Source: Palsa-513 sp050010595 (GTDB lineage: Bacteria; Actinomycetota; Thermoleophilia; Solirubrobacterales; Solirubrobacteraceae). From it: a stretch of DNA of 64,000 nucleotides. The translations under genes and the position numbers were made by a program. Location of the stretch: NCBI GenBank assembly GCA_050010595.1, contig JBEKKS010000005.1:124001-188000 (forward strand). The letters are read 5' to 3'. Under the pieces are notes generated by a model. It did no database searches, had not been told where the DNA came from, and saw only the letters and a list, made by a program, of their open reading frames with translations. This document shows, piece by piece, positions 8,832 to 17,873 of the stretch; position 1 is the first letter of the stretch; every line of letters starts with the position of its first letter.

Positions 8832-9503
8832 CTACGCGGCGCTGAGCGCGCCGATGGCCTGCTCGAGCCGCGCGCGCGAGACGAGCCGCTGGCGCAACCC
8901 GAGGGCCTGCGCGAGCTCGAACGCGACGCGCTTGCGCATGCATGGCATCAGCCCGCTGCGCCCCGTCTCGTGTGCGAGCGATGTCATCTGCACGCCTTCC
9001 AGCCCGCACGGCACGATCCAGGAGAACGGCGCGAGGTCAGCGTCGACGTTGATCGCGAAGCCGTGCGTGCTGACGCGCCGTTGCACGTGGATGCCGAGCG
9101 AGGCGATCTTGCGCTCGCCGACCCAGACCCCGGTCGGCCGCCCGTCGGCGCCGCGCGCACTTACGCCTTCGGCGGCGAGCGCGGCGACGATCGCCTGCTC
9201 CATCGTTCGCAGAAACTCCACGATCGCACCGAGCCGGCAGATCGGGTAGCCGACGAGCTGCCCGGGCCCGTGGTAGGTCAGCTTGCCGCCACGATCAACC
9301 TCGACGATCTCGATGCCGCGCTCGCCCGCCGGCAGCTCGGTCGCCTCGGTGCGCCGCCCGCGCGTGTAGACGGGCGGATGCTCGAGCAGCAGCAGGACGT
9401 CGGGGATCGCGTCAGCTTGGCGTGCACCGCGCAGCGCCTCCTGCAGTGCGAGCGCCTCGAGGTAGGGCACGGTCCCGATCTGCGCAACCCAGAGCTCTGT
9501 CAC
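8832..9503 (-). CDS. lipB: Octanoyl-[ACP]:protein N-octanoyltransferase
   Basis: 223 residues, normal LipB length. It transfers octanoate from acyl carrier protein to the lipoyl domains of 2-oxoacid dehydrogenases and the glycine cleavage H protein, the first step of lipoate synthesis. Diagnostic motifs are GGKLTYHGPGQLVGYP, the catalytic Lys region GERKIASLGIHV, THGFAINV and the catalytic Cys in IVPCGLEGV. It is first in the minus-strand lipB-lipA-rhomboid operon. The pathway's dihydrolipoyl dehydrogenase is encoded about 7 kb away. Confidence 0.96.
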   Translation of the reverse strand: MTELWVAQIGTVPYLEALALQEALRGARQADAIPDVLLLLEHPPVYTRGRRTEATELPAGERGIEIVEVDRGGKLTYHGPGQLVGYPICRLGAIVEFLRTMEQAIVAALAAEGVSARGADGRPTGVWVGERKIASLGIHVQRRVSTHGFAINVDADLAPFSWIVPCGLEGVQMTSLAHETGRSGLMPCMRKRVAFELAQALGLRQRLVSRARLEQAIGALSAA

Positions 9504-9567
9504 GACACTTGAGGATGACAGACGACTCGCCCCTCACAAGCGCCGCCGGTCGCGGCCAATCGCCCGG

Positions 9568-11706
9568 CTAGCCGAGCGCGTCGAGCGCGGCGGCCTTGCC
9601 GGAACAGTCGTACAGCGTGCCGCTGCTGCTCACCGCGCTCGTGTCCACCGCTTTGCAGGCCTTCGCCGCGGCATCGAGCACCGCTGTTGCGCCGGCCCGC
9701 CCGTCTGCCGGCGAGCCGAAGCCGGAGGTGCCGCCCTCGTAGACCCAGCGAATCTGTCCGGAGCGGACCTCGCGCGCGAACCAGGCGATCGTCGGGTCGC
9801 TCTCACGGCCCGAGAAGCCGCCGATCCCGGCAACGTTCGCGTCATCGTCGATGATCGCATCGGCGGCGTCGCCCTGGCTGGCGACCGCGATCGTCCCGCC
9901 GCCGTGGGCCTTTGCGTACGAGACGACCCCAGCCGGCACGCCGTTGGCCCCGGCGAATCCGCCGCCGCCGAAGCCGAAGCCGCGTGAGCCACCACCAGCA
10001 CCGAAGCCGCTGAAGTTGCGCGGACCATGGAATCGCCCTCCGCGGCGACCCGCGAACGGGAAGTGGGTGTTGCCCGGCGCCTGCGCTCCGGCGCTCGGCG
10101 AACCCGGGCCGAACCCGCCGCCGCCGGAAGGTCCGCCGCCGCCAGGAAACCCGCGAGGACCGCCGCCGCCGAACCCGCCGGTACCGCCGCCCGCGCTGTT
10201 ATCGGCGGCGGGCCCGCCTGCCGGGAAGGTCCCCTGCGTCGCGTAGCCAAGCGTGTCGAAGGCCCAGATCGTCGGCGCGATGAGCAGCGCGGCGGCCACG
10301 GCGCACAGCGCGCCCGCACGGACCCGTGGACTGCCGGCGACGAGCAGCGCCATGCTCGCGAGCGCAGCGACGACGATCAGGGTTGGAACCAGCCACTGAA
10401 GCTGCCCCGCGTAGTCGCCGAGGACGACGATCTCGCAGATCACGCCGGCGGCGATCACGATGACTGCTACGAACGGCGGTCCGAGCTTGCCCGCGACGAG
10501 CTGGCCGACGCTCGCGCCGGCGAGTGCCGCGACGAACGGGGCCAGCAGTGACACGTAGTAGGGATGGAAGATCCCCTGCGCGACGCTGAAGAGCACAGCC
10601 GTGACCAGAAACGAGCCGCCGACGGCGATCAGCCAACCGGTCCGCCGATCGCCGCGGCGCAGACGCGTCGAGGCGAGGATCGCGAGGCCGCCGACGAGCG
10701 CCACGCCGAGCAGCCAACCGTCCTGGCCGCCGAGCGACGCGTTCAGCAGCCGCAGCGGGCCGGTCGAGCCGGCGAACACGCCGCCACCGCCGGCGCCGGT
10801 CGGTCCGCCCTCCTGCCCGTCGACCCGGCCGAGGCCGTTGTAGCCGAAGATCAACGAGAAGATGCTGTTGTCGGAGGTGCCGGAGATCCACGGGCGGTCG
10901 GCTGCAGGCGTCAGCCAGACGAGCAGCGGCCAGGCACCGCCGACGATCAGCAGCGCAGCGCCGCCGGCAAACAGCTGGCGGATCGCACGACGCCAGCCGG
11001 CCGGCGCGACCCACAGCCACGCCGCGACGATCCCGGGGACGACCACGAGCGCAACGCCCATCTTCGTCTCGAAGCCGAGGCCGACCATGACGCCGGCCCA
11101 GACGATCCAGCGCGTCCGACCGTCCTCGAAGGCGCGCACGACGAACCACAGCGCGGCGACGACGCACAGCGCGAGCAGCGCATCAGGGTTGTTGTGACGC
11201 GACATCGCGACGGTGATCGGGGTCGTCGCGAGCGCGAAGCCCGCGACGAAGCCGGCAAACCGCCCAAACAAGCGGCGCACGAGGTCGTAGAGCAGGACGA
11301 CGGTCACGACCCCGATCAACGCGTCCGGCACGAGGATGCTGAGCGGGTGATAGCCGAACACGCGAACCGACAGCGCCTGCACCCACAAGGCGAGCGGTGG
11401 CTTGTCGACCGTCATCACGCCGCTCCGATCGAGCGAGGCGTAGAGGAAGTCATGCCAGCTCGTGCTCATCGAACGCACGGCGGCCGAGTAGTACGTGTTG
11501 GCCCAGCCGTTCTGGCCAAGCGCCCAAAGATTCAGGACCGCTGCGAGCGCGACCAGCCCACCAAGCTCCGGCACGCGCCGCAACGCCGCGAGCGTCCCTC
11601 CGATGCCGCCGATGCGCCGTCCCGCCGAGGTCGTGCGCCGGAGCTCATGCTCCGCCGGTCCGGCGGGTCGCGGTTGAAGGGCCTGTTTGAAGATCGAGGT
11701 CAGCAA
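9568..11706 (-). CDS. GT39-family membrane glycosyltransferase with Gly-rich linker
   Basis: 712 residues with about 10-12 transmembrane helices in the first 500. Family 39/ArnT-type features include the loop with YYSAAVRSM...SLDRSGVMTVDKPPLALWVQALSVRVFGYHPLS, which contains the catalytic-type Asp, and RHNNPDALL. These enzymes move a sugar from a polyprenyl phosphate donor to an acceptor outside the membrane. A long Gly/Pro/Phe-rich disordered stretch (about 505-595) joins the membrane part to a small C-terminal domain (TIAVASQGDAADAIIDDDANVAGIGGFSGRE) of the YkcB-C type. The start is a TTG at 11706; no ATG is available near the true N-terminus. Donor and acceptor are unknown. Confidence 0.85.
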   Translation of the reverse strand: MLTSIFKQALQPRPAGPAEHELRRTTSAGRRIGGIGGTLAALRRVPELGGLVALAAVLNLWALGQNGWANTYYSAAVRSMSTSWHDFLYASLDRSGVMTVDKPPLALWVQALSVRVFGYHPLSILVPDALIGVVTVVLLYDLVRRLFGRFAGFVAGFALATTPITVAMSRHNNPDALLALCVVAALWFVVRAFEDGRTRWIVWAGVMVGLGFETKMGVALVVVPGIVAAWLWVAPAGWRRAIRQLFAGGAALLIVGGAWPLLVWLTPAADRPWISGTSDNSIFSLIFGYNGLGRVDGQEGGPTGAGGGGVFAGSTGPLRLLNASLGGQDGWLLGVALVGGLAILASTRLRRGDRRTGWLIAVGGSFLVTAVLFSVAQGIFHPYYVSLLAPFVAALAGASVGQLVAGKLGPPFVAVIVIAAGVICEIVVLGDYAGQLQWLVPTLIVVAALASMALLVAGSPRVRAGALCAVAAALLIAPTIWAFDTLGYATQGTFPAGGPAADNSAGGGTGGFGGGGPRGFPGGGGPSGGGGFGPGSPSAGAQAPGNTHFPFAGRRGGRFHGPRNFSGFGAGGGSRGFGFGGGGFAGANGVPAGVVSYAKAHGGGTIAVASQGDAADAIIDDDANVAGIGGFSGRESDPTIAWFAREVRSGQIRWVYEGGTSGFGSPADGRAGATAVLDAAAKACKAVDTSAVSSSGTLYDCSGKAAALDALG

Positions 11707-11812
11707 TCTAATTCGCGCGCCGAGTTGACGCTCGCACAGGTTGGCGACCCACGCTCAGGCGGAGCTGTGCGGATGCTGAGAGCAGCCTAGGGACGCCTGA
11801 GCGCTTCAACCT

Positions 11813-11860
11813 GGGATCGGTGCATGCACCGATCCCCACCTCGGCGCATGCGCCGAGGTG
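11813..11860. repeat. Two abutting perfect 24-bp palindromes centred on GCATGC
   Basis: 11813-11836 is a perfect 24-bp palindrome whose inner 20 bases are GATCGGTGCATGCACCGATC. 11837-11860 is a second perfect 24-bp palindrome with core GGCGCATGCGCC, starting at the very next base. They lie 18 bp beyond the stop of the minus-strand exported-protein gene, where a terminator or mRNA-stabilising hairpin would be expected, but there is no T-tract. The same 20-base core was present at 49791-53532 before a mobile element split it, so this is a dispersed family. Confidence 0.85.
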
Positions 11861-11878
11861 AACTACATCAACCCGGTC

Positions 11879-13177
11879 TCAGGTCGTGCCGGTCGCGCCA
11901 GTCGACGCGCCGCACGGGCCCGGCAACGTCGGGTGGTGGATCACGCCGTTTGATTCGGTCAGGATGACGTGGACGTTCTGCGAGCCGGCGGAGTAGCAGA
12001 ACTGGTGGCCGTTCTGGATGTTGGCGAAGGCGATGCCCTTGATGATCTGGCCCGGGCCGTTGTAGAGATCGAGCGTGCTGCCGAAGTTCCAGGTGATCGT
12101 GTCGGGGCCTTTGAAGAGCGCGCTGTCGGTCTCGCTCGCACAGAACACCTCGCCGTTGTGAAGGACCGGCGAGAGGGTCCAGATGACCTCGCCGACCGCC
12201 TTGGCGCTGAACTCCGCCTTCGCCGAATCGGTTCCCTGCGTGCCCTCGAGGTCTCCCCAGCAGGCCCGACGCGGCACGTTGCCGGAGTTCGTCACCGTCA
12301 GGCGGTGCGGCCAGTAGGGGATGTTGATCTTGCCGTCGATCGTTCCCCCCGCCGACGGCTGGACCGAGCCGAACGGCACCCCGCCAAAGCTCAGGGCGAC
12401 AGGGCTACCGGTCGGGTCCCAGTCCTTGCCCTTGTACCAAAGGTCGATCCCTCCGCCGGGGATCGCGATGTGCTTGTCCTCCTCGATCGACGACTTGCCG
12501 CTACCGGCGAAGTCGACCCCGGTCGAGTCGCTCGTGACGAAGACGATGTGATCGGCCGGGTGGTACTTGACGCCGAGACCGCTCGGCGTGACAGTCCAGG
12601 TACCGAGCTTCGAGAGATTGAGCGTGTAGGTGCCGTCGCTGGCGCTCGTCGCAACCGCCGTGTCGCCGGCGCTGTCGGTCGCGGTCAGCGTAACCCCGGG
12701 AAGCGGGTTGCCGCCGCGCGTGACCGTGCCCGAGATCGTCCCGCTGTAGGCGATGCTCGCCGTGAAAGTGCCGTTTGAACCGTTGGAGTCGCTCCAGTTC
12801 CCGTCGACCATCTCGAGCTTGCCGTCGTTCAGCTCGAGCGTGGCGTCGTCGTTGGCGACATAGCTGCCCTCGCTCTGCGTGAAGTGGACGGTCGTGCCGA
12901 ACTCGGTCCCCTGCAACGCGAACGTCCCGCCGTCGCCGGTCCCGGAGAAATCGCCGGTGGCGGTATCCATCTTCGTGATCGTGAACGTGCCGGAATACCC
13001 GCCGCCGGTGCCGTAGGTGTCCCAGGTCCCGGTCAGGTTGTACTGGACAGCTGCATGCGCGGTCCCGGCGAACACGAATGCGGCGCAGGCCGCGATCGCG
13101 AGCAGCGTCGTCAGCGCCGTGCCGGCGACGGACCGGCGCGAGCGCGCGCTCTCGACAACCTGCCAGATCCTCGCCAT
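11879..13177 (-). CDS. Exported protein with carboxypeptidase-regulatory-like domain
   Basis: 432 residues from the ATG at 13177. That start is favoured over the GTG at 13183 because the GGAGG at 13190-13186 sits 8 nt from the ATG but only 2 nt from the GTG. A clear signal peptide (TTLLAIAACAAFVFAGTAHA) is followed by a lipocalin/beta-type region (YNLTGTWDTYG...), then a CarboxypepD_reg/CnaB-like domain (ISGTVTRGGNPLPGVTLTATDS...DGTYTLNL). The C-terminal part has four or more Cys residues (RRACWG, EVFCASE, QFCYSAG, GPCG), likely disulfides. Function unknown; probably secreted or cell-surface. Two 24-bp palindromes follow its stop. Confidence 0.75.
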   Translation of the reverse strand: MARIWQVVESARSRRSVAGTALTTLLAIAACAAFVFAGTAHAAVQYNLTGTWDTYGTGGGYSGTFTITKMDTATGDFSGTGDGGTFALQGTEFGTTVHFTQSEGSYVANDDATLELNDGKLEMVDGNWSDSNGSNGTFTASIAYSGTISGTVTRGGNPLPGVTLTATDSAGDTAVATSASDGTYTLNLSKLGTWTVTPSGLGVKYHPADHIVFVTSDSTGVDFAGSGKSSIEEDKHIAIPGGGIDLWYKGKDWDPTGSPVALSFGGVPFGSVQPSAGGTIDGKINIPYWPHRLTVTNSGNVPRRACWGDLEGTQGTDSAKAEFSAKAVGEVIWTLSPVLHNGEVFCASETDSALFKGPDTITWNFGSTLDLYNGPGQIIKGIAFANIQNGHQFCYSAGSQNVHVILTESNGVIHHPTLPGPCGASTGATGTT

Positions 13178-13246
13178 CGCCACATCCTCCGATCGAACGC
13201 CATGCCAAGACCGATTGCGCGGCGCAAGCTAGTGGCCTGCCGTTAG

Positions 13247-15130
13247 ATGAACGTCACACGAGACGGGCTCCTGCCCGATAATTCGGGCGTGTCGGGCCCG
13301 CCTGAGCTCACGGATGACGACCTGGCCGGGGTCCGGGATCCGGATACGTTGCTCGAGCGGGCGTGGGAGCTCGAGCCGTGGGGTCGCTACGGCGAGCGGT
13401 CGGCGACGCTCGATGCCCTGGAGCGGCTGATCGCAGGCAGCGAGATCGGTCCCGCGCCGCCGGGTCGAGACTGGCGCCTCGAGCTCCTCGCTGAGCGCGC
13501 GATCGACGAGGGCCGGCTACGCCGCCTCGATGAGGCCCTCGCGATCGTCGCCGAGGTGACGGGTGCGGCAGATCCCGAGCAGCATCAGATCGCGCTTGGG
13601 CGCGCGATGCTTGCCAGCGGCCAAGCGCTTGCCTGGGTCGGGACCGACGAGGCGACGCGGCAAGCGCATCGCGCTTTTGCGCAGGCCGCGGAGCTGTTTG
13701 CGGCGCTCGGCCGGCGGGAGTGGCAAGGCTCGGCGCTGTTGCGCCGCGGCTACTCGGCCTGTTACCAGTACGGCGACCTGCTGGGAGCCGAGGCGCTGAT
13801 CCGGGAGGCGCTCGAGACCTACCCGCCCGGGAGCATGCGCCTCGCCGGCGCGCTTGGCTCCTACACCGATGTACTGATCGACTTGGGCGAGTTCGACCGT
13901 GCGCAGGCCGTCATCGACCGGGCGCTTGCGCTCGCCGAACGCGACGCCATCGCCAAGACCCGGATCGACCTAACGTGGGCGCGGGCGCGCGTGGCGGCGG
14001 GTCGCGGCGACGCGCGAACGACCGAGCGGCTGCTACGCGAAGCCGAGCGCGGATCCGCAGGGATGGACTGGTTCGAGACGCACATCGGCCTGTCATTCCT
14101 CCTCGATGCCGCGGAGCTGCTCGACCTCGTCGGTGTCAGCGACCAGGCAGAGCGCTACTTCGAGCGCGCCCGCGCGCGCGCCGGCGAGAGCAGCGAGGAA
14201 GTCATGCAAACGACCGCCGTGCTCCGCGCCCGGTCAGGCGATCCGGTGCTCGCGCTCGAGGAGCTACAGGAGCTCGCCCGAGGTGACTGGCTCGAGAAGC
14301 GCGTGATCTGGCGGCACACGCTGCTGACGGCCTGGGCGACGTTCCGTGCCGGCCGCGACGGTGCCGGCGAGCTGGCCGCACGAGCGCTCGAGCAGGCGGT
14401 CGCCTGCGGCAGCGTTCGCGTGGCCCAGGCCGGCGAGCCGGATATCGTCACCGCGCTCGCGCCGCTGGCCGAGCGTGCGGGCTCACCGGTTGCACGCGAG
14501 CTGCTGCTCGACGGCCGTGGGCTGCTCGTCCGGCTGTTCGGGACACCGGCGCTGGTCGCGGCCGACGGCGCGACGCTCCCGCTGCCGCCGGGCATGCCCG
14601 GCGAGCTGGTTCGAATGCTCGCGCTTCACGAGCACGGACTTGCACTCGAGGTCGTACTCGAGGCGTTCTTCCCGGATGCCTCGCCGCCCGTCGCACGCCA
14701 GCGACTGCGGCAGGTGCTCTTGCGCCTGCGGGCTGCCGCCGGTGATGTGATCGTGCGTGACGGCGAGACGCTGCGGCTCGTTCCAGCCTGGGTTGACGCG
14801 CGCGAGTTCCTGGCAGCGGGCAACCGCGTGCGGGCGGCAAGGGGACCCCGAGCTGTGCGCCTCGCGTACGCGGCACTGGCCATCAGTACCGGTCCCCTGC
14901 TGCCCTCCGACCCGTACGCCGCGTGGGCCGAGGAAGCTCGCGAGCAGGTCCGCTACCGTCACCTCGCGCTGCTCGATCTCGTCGCCGCCGACGCGACGGC
15001 CCGCGGCTCTCACCAGGAAGCGTTGACGGCGCTGGAGGCAGCGCTCGCAGAGGAACCGGACGCCGAGGATCGCCGTGCGGCGATGACCACGCACATCCAG
15101 GCGCTGCGCGCCGGGCGCACGACGACCTGA
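13247..15130 (+). CDS. TPR/BTAD-domain transcriptional regulator-like protein
   Basis: 627 residues. About 1-420 is a run of helical TPR-type repeats (EHQIALGRAMLASGQALAWVG, EFDRAQAVIDRALALAERD, QAERYFERARARAGESSEEV). The C-terminal 200 residues form a small winged-helix-like unit (GLLVRLFGTPALVAADG...ARQRLRQVLLRLRAAAGD) plus a BTAD-like helical domain (RYRHLALLDLVAADATARGSHQEALTALEAAL) typical of SARP regulators. The order, with TPRs first and BTAD last and no P-loop ATPase, is the reverse of classical SARPs. It diverges from the exported-protein gene, which may be a target (inference). Confidence 0.7.
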   Translation: MNVTRDGLLPDNSGVSGPPELTDDDLAGVRDPDTLLERAWELEPWGRYGERSATLDALERLIAGSEIGPAPPGRDWRLELLAERAIDEGRLRRLDEALAIVAEVTGAADPEQHQIALGRAMLASGQALAWVGTDEATRQAHRAFAQAAELFAALGRREWQGSALLRRGYSACYQYGDLLGAEALIREALETYPPGSMRLAGALGSYTDVLIDLGEFDRAQAVIDRALALAERDAIAKTRIDLTWARARVAAGRGDARTTERLLREAERGSAGMDWFETHIGLSFLLDAAELLDLVGVSDQAERYFERARARAGESSEEVMQTTAVLRARSGDPVLALEELQELARGDWLEKRVIWRHTLLTAWATFRAGRDGAGELAARALEQAVACGSVRVAQAGEPDIVTALAPLAERAGSPVARELLLDGRGLLVRLFGTPALVAADGATLPLPPGMPGELVRMLALHEHGLALEVVLEAFFPDASPPVARQRLRQVLLRLRAAAGDVIVRDGETLRLVPAWVDAREFLAAGNRVRAARGPRAVRLAYAALAISTGPLLPSDPYAAWAEEAREQVRYRHLALLDLVAADATARGSHQEALTALEAALAEEPDAEDRRAAMTTHIQALRAGRTTT

Positions 15131-15159
15131 CGGCGCCGATTCACGCAGAGGCGCAAGCG

Positions 15160-15891
15160 CTACCGCGTGCGCAGCGTGCGACCAGCAACCGCCGGCGAGA
15201 AGGCGGTCCAGAGAAGCCGTGCCTCCTCGATCCGCGCCTCGCCCACCAGGACGCGCTCGCCAACGCGCACCGCGGGAACATCGCTCACGCCGAGCGCGAT
15301 TGCCTCGGTGGTCGCTCGCTCGAGCTGCTCGCGCACGCTGCGCGTCGCTACAGCCTTGAGGATCGCGTTCGGGTGAATCTCGCAGGCGGCGCCCGCGATC
15401 AGCACGTTCTCCTCGATGCTCAGCGCGTTACCGCCTGCGAATGCCTGGCGGAACGCCGCCAGCGCGAACGCAACCCCCTTGCCGATCTGCTGCGCGTAGG
15501 TCGCTGCGAGCATCGCGAGCTCGCTGTCGAACGGAAACTGGGCCGGCCAGACGATCGGCAGCAGACCAAGACTCGCCGCCCGCAGCTCAACGCTCTCGCG
15601 CGCAGCGAGCATCTCGGTCTCGCAGCGATACGCCTCAAAGGACTCCGCCCCCGGCAGCTCCCGCGCAAGGACCGGCTGCCACGGGCAAGGCCCCGGCACA
15701 GTCGCGAGCACACGCTCAGCCGCGAGGTAGGCCTGCGGGCTCGCAAGGTCAAAGTAGAAGGAGGCTGCGGGGCCGGCCGCGCCCTCTGGTGATGGGGCAA
15801 CGGCTGCGGGGCCGGCCGCGCCCTCTGGTGATGGGGCGACCCGTGCTGGGCCGGCCTCCTCGCTGCTGAACACGCGCATAGTGTGGAGCAC
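15160..15891 (-). CDS. DsbA-family thioredoxin-fold protein (HCCA isomerase/GST-kappa-like)
   Basis: 243 residues. After a low-complexity N-terminus, the segment SFYFDLASPQAYLAAERVLA is the start of a DsbA/2-hydroxychromene-2-carboxylate isomerase-like domain, where Ser-Pro replaces the CxxC of true oxidoreductases. GVSDVPAVRVGERVLVGE near the end contains the cis-Pro loop (DVPAV) and is typical of the family. A glutathione/mycothiol-dependent isomerase or transferase role is possible; no oxidase CxxC is present. The N-terminal 40 residues contain two copies of VAPSPEGAAGPAA, encoded by a 39-bp tandem repeat, so the true start may lie after them. Confidence 0.7.
   Translation of the reverse strand: MLHTMRVFSSEEAGPARVAPSPEGAAGPAAVAPSPEGAAGPAASFYFDLASPQAYLAAERVLATVPGPCPWQPVLARELPGAESFEAYRCETEMLAARESVELRAASLGLLPIVWPAQFPFDSELAMLAATYAQQIGKGVAFALAAFRQAFAGGNALSIEENVLIAGAACEIHPNAILKAVATRSVREQLERATTEAIALGVSDVPAVRVGERVLVGEARIEEARLLWTAFSPAVAGRTLRTR
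15763..15838. repeat. 39-bp tandem repeat (about two copies)
   Basis: Copy one starts at 15763 and copy two at 15802, with identical sequence over 36 bases (starting ggctgcggggccggccg). It lies in frame at the N-terminal coding end of the DsbA-like gene and duplicates 13 residues of Pro/Ala/Gly-rich sequence. Because the period is divisible by three, copy-number change would not shift the frame. Confidence 0.85.
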
Positions 15892-16066
15892 CGCGCGTCC
15901 TGGAGCTGCGTAAGCCGCCTACTGCGGTGCGGATGCGCACCAAGCTACTGAGCGCGTACGGTGCGCATTGGCGCGTGCGAGTACAGCCGCGAGGAGGCCC
16001 GACCAGCACGCAAGTGCACACCACCGCGCTCCCGCGGAGGGCCCCCGCAGCCGCCCCCGCAGCTAC

Positions 16067-17437
16067 TCAGCCGTGGATCAGCCAGCCGTCTGCCGCGCGG
16101 TTGGCTTCCATGACCGCCTCGGACAGCGTCGGGTGGCCGTGCACGATTCGCGCGACCTCGGCGTAGCCACCTTCGAGTGAGCGCACGTTGACGAGCTCCT
16201 GGATCAGCTCGGTTGCCTTGACGCCGACGATGTGGCCGCCGAGCAGCTCGCCGTAGCGGCTCTCGCCGACGACCTTGACGAGTCCGGTGCGGTCGCCGTA
16301 GACGGTGCCGGCGCCGACTGCGCCGTAAGGGACCTTGCCGACCACGACCTCGTAGCCACGCTCGCGCGCCTGAGCCTCGGTCAGGCCGAAGCTCGCGACG
16401 TTCGGGGTGCAGAAGGTTGCACGAGGAATGTCCTCGTGGACGAGGGGATGCGTCGGCAGGCCGGCAGCGGCCTCGACGGCGATGATGCCCTCGTCGGAGG
16501 CCTTGTGGGCGAGCGCCGGGCCCGCGACGAGATCACCGATCGCGTAGACGCCTTCGCGCGAGGTTCGTTGCGCTCCATCGACCGCGATCAGGCCGCGATC
16601 GTCGAGCGTGATGCCGGCAGCCTCGAGGCCGAGCGCCGCGACGTCCGGACCGCGTCCGGCGGCGATCACGAGCCAGTCGACTGTCACCTTCTCCTCGCCG
16701 AGCGTGAAGGTCACAGCCGTCTTCGTGCTCTTGACGTCGGCGATCGGCGTACTCGTGTGGACGTTGATGCCCTGGCGCTTGAGGCCGCGCTCGACGAGCT
16801 TCGAGATGTCGAGGTCCTCGGTCGGCAGGACGCGGTCGAGGACCTCGAACAGGTAGGTCTCGCTGCCCAGGCGTGCATAGGCTGAGGCGATCTCGCTGCC
16901 GGATGCGCCGGCGCCGACGACCGCGAGGCGCGCCGGAAGCTCGGCGAACGCCCATGCCTCCTCGGTGCCGACGATCCGTCCGCCGAACTCGATGCCGGGC
17001 AGTGCGCGCGGGACCGAGCCCGTCGCGAGAACCACCGTCTTCGCGCTCAACACGTCGTCGCCGACCTTGACCTTACCGTCGCTCGTGAGTGAGGCCTCGC
17101 CCGGGATCAGCTCGATCTTGTTCTTCTTGAAGAGGCCGCCGACGCCGCCCGTCAACGTCGCGACGACTTTGCCGCGCCGCTCCATCACGGCCGCGAAGTC
17201 GACCTCCGGCGCCGCGACCTTGATCCCGAACTCGCCGGCGTCGCGCACCTCGCTCAGCACGTCGGCGGAGCGCAAGACGGCCTTCGCCGGGATGCAGGCG
17301 TAGTTGAGGCAGCGCCCGCCGACGGCGTCCTTCTCGACGACGGCTGTCGCCATGCCGAGCTGTGCAGCGCGAATCGCCGCAACGTAGCCGCCCGGGCCGG
17401 AGCCGATCACGACGCAGTCAAAGCTTCTTTCAGCCAT
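16067..17437 (-). CDS. lpdA: Dihydrolipoyl dehydrogenase (E3)
   Basis: 456 residues. FAD motif VIGSGPGGYVAAIRAAQLG at the N-terminus, redox-active cysteines C43 and C48 in GGRCLNYACIPAK, NAD-binding VVGAGASGSEIA, and the catalytic HGHPTLSE near the C-terminus. It reoxidises the dihydrolipoyl groups of pyruvate/2-oxoglutarate dehydrogenase or glycine cleavage complexes. The spacing C-x4-C is normal, though the surrounding NYAC replaces the more common NxGC. The start at 17437 follows the usual MAERSFDCVVIG opening; upstream extension would overlap arfB. No E1/E2 genes are nearby. Confidence 0.94.
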   Translation of the reverse strand: MAERSFDCVVIGSGPGGYVAAIRAAQLGMATAVVEKDAVGGRCLNYACIPAKAVLRSADVLSEVRDAGEFGIKVAAPEVDFAAVMERRGKVVATLTGGVGGLFKKNKIELIPGEASLTSDGKVKVGDDVLSAKTVVLATGSVPRALPGIEFGGRIVGTEEAWAFAELPARLAVVGAGASGSEIASAYARLGSETYLFEVLDRVLPTEDLDISKLVERGLKRQGINVHTSTPIADVKSTKTAVTFTLGEEKVTVDWLVIAAGRGPDVAALGLEAAGITLDDRGLIAVDGAQRTSREGVYAIGDLVAGPALAHKASDEGIIAVEAAAGLPTHPLVHEDIPRATFCTPNVASFGLTEAQARERGYEVVVGKVPYGAVGAGTVYGDRTGLVKVVGESRYGELLGGHIVGVKATELIQELVNVRSLEGGYAEVARIVHGHPTLSEAVMEANRAADGWLIHG

Positions 17438-17459
17438 TCCTACGTACCCTAGCGAAGCG

Positions 17460-17873
17460 ATGGATGACGACGACCTCGAGATCGCACCCGGCGTGCGCGT
17501 GCCGCTCACAGAGCTCGAGCTGCGCACGAGTCGCTCCTCCGGCCCGGGCGGGCAGCACGCCAACGTCACCGCCTCACGCGTCGAGGCGATTTTCGACGTG
17601 GAACGCTCCCAGGCCCTCCCTGAGCCGGCGCGCGAGCGCCTGCTCGAGCGTCTCGGGCCGCGCGTGAGCGCGGTCGCCCAGGACGAGCGCAGCCAGCTGC
17701 GCAACCGCGCGCTGGCGATCGAGCGCTTGCGCGAGCGGCTCGCCGCAGCGTTGCACGTCGACCCGCCGCGACGCCCGACGCGTCCGAGCCGCGCCGCGCG
17801 CGAGCGCCGCGCGCAGGCCAAGCGCAGCCAGTCTCAGCTCAAGCGCTCGCGCCGCCCGCCCGACGGGGACTAG
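17460..17873 (+). CDS. arfB: Peptidyl-tRNA hydrolase / ribosome-rescue factor ArfB
   Basis: 137 residues. A class-I release-factor-like domain carrying GGQ (SSGPGGQHANVTASRVEAIFDV, about 23-44) and a long basic C-terminal tail rich in Arg/Lys (RAARERRAQAKRSQSQLKRSRR), the ArfB/ICT1 arrangement. It hydrolyses peptidyl-tRNA on ribosomes stalled without a stop codon. The tail is expected to enter the empty mRNA channel. The gene diverges from lpdA with 22 bp between starts, and its last four bases overlap the convergent membrane protein gene. Confidence 0.92.
   Translation: MDDDDLEIAPGVRVPLTELELRTSRSSGPGGQHANVTASRVEAIFDVERSQALPEPARERLLERLGPRVSAVAQDERSQLRNRALAIERLRERLAAALHVDPPRRPTRPSRAARERRAQAKRSQSQLKRSRRPPDGD

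Noticed and set aside
11813..11860. Ordinary rho-independent terminator
   Set aside because: Stems are perfect palindromes, but there is no T-tract on either strand, and two exactly abutting 24-bp units are not typical of terminators.
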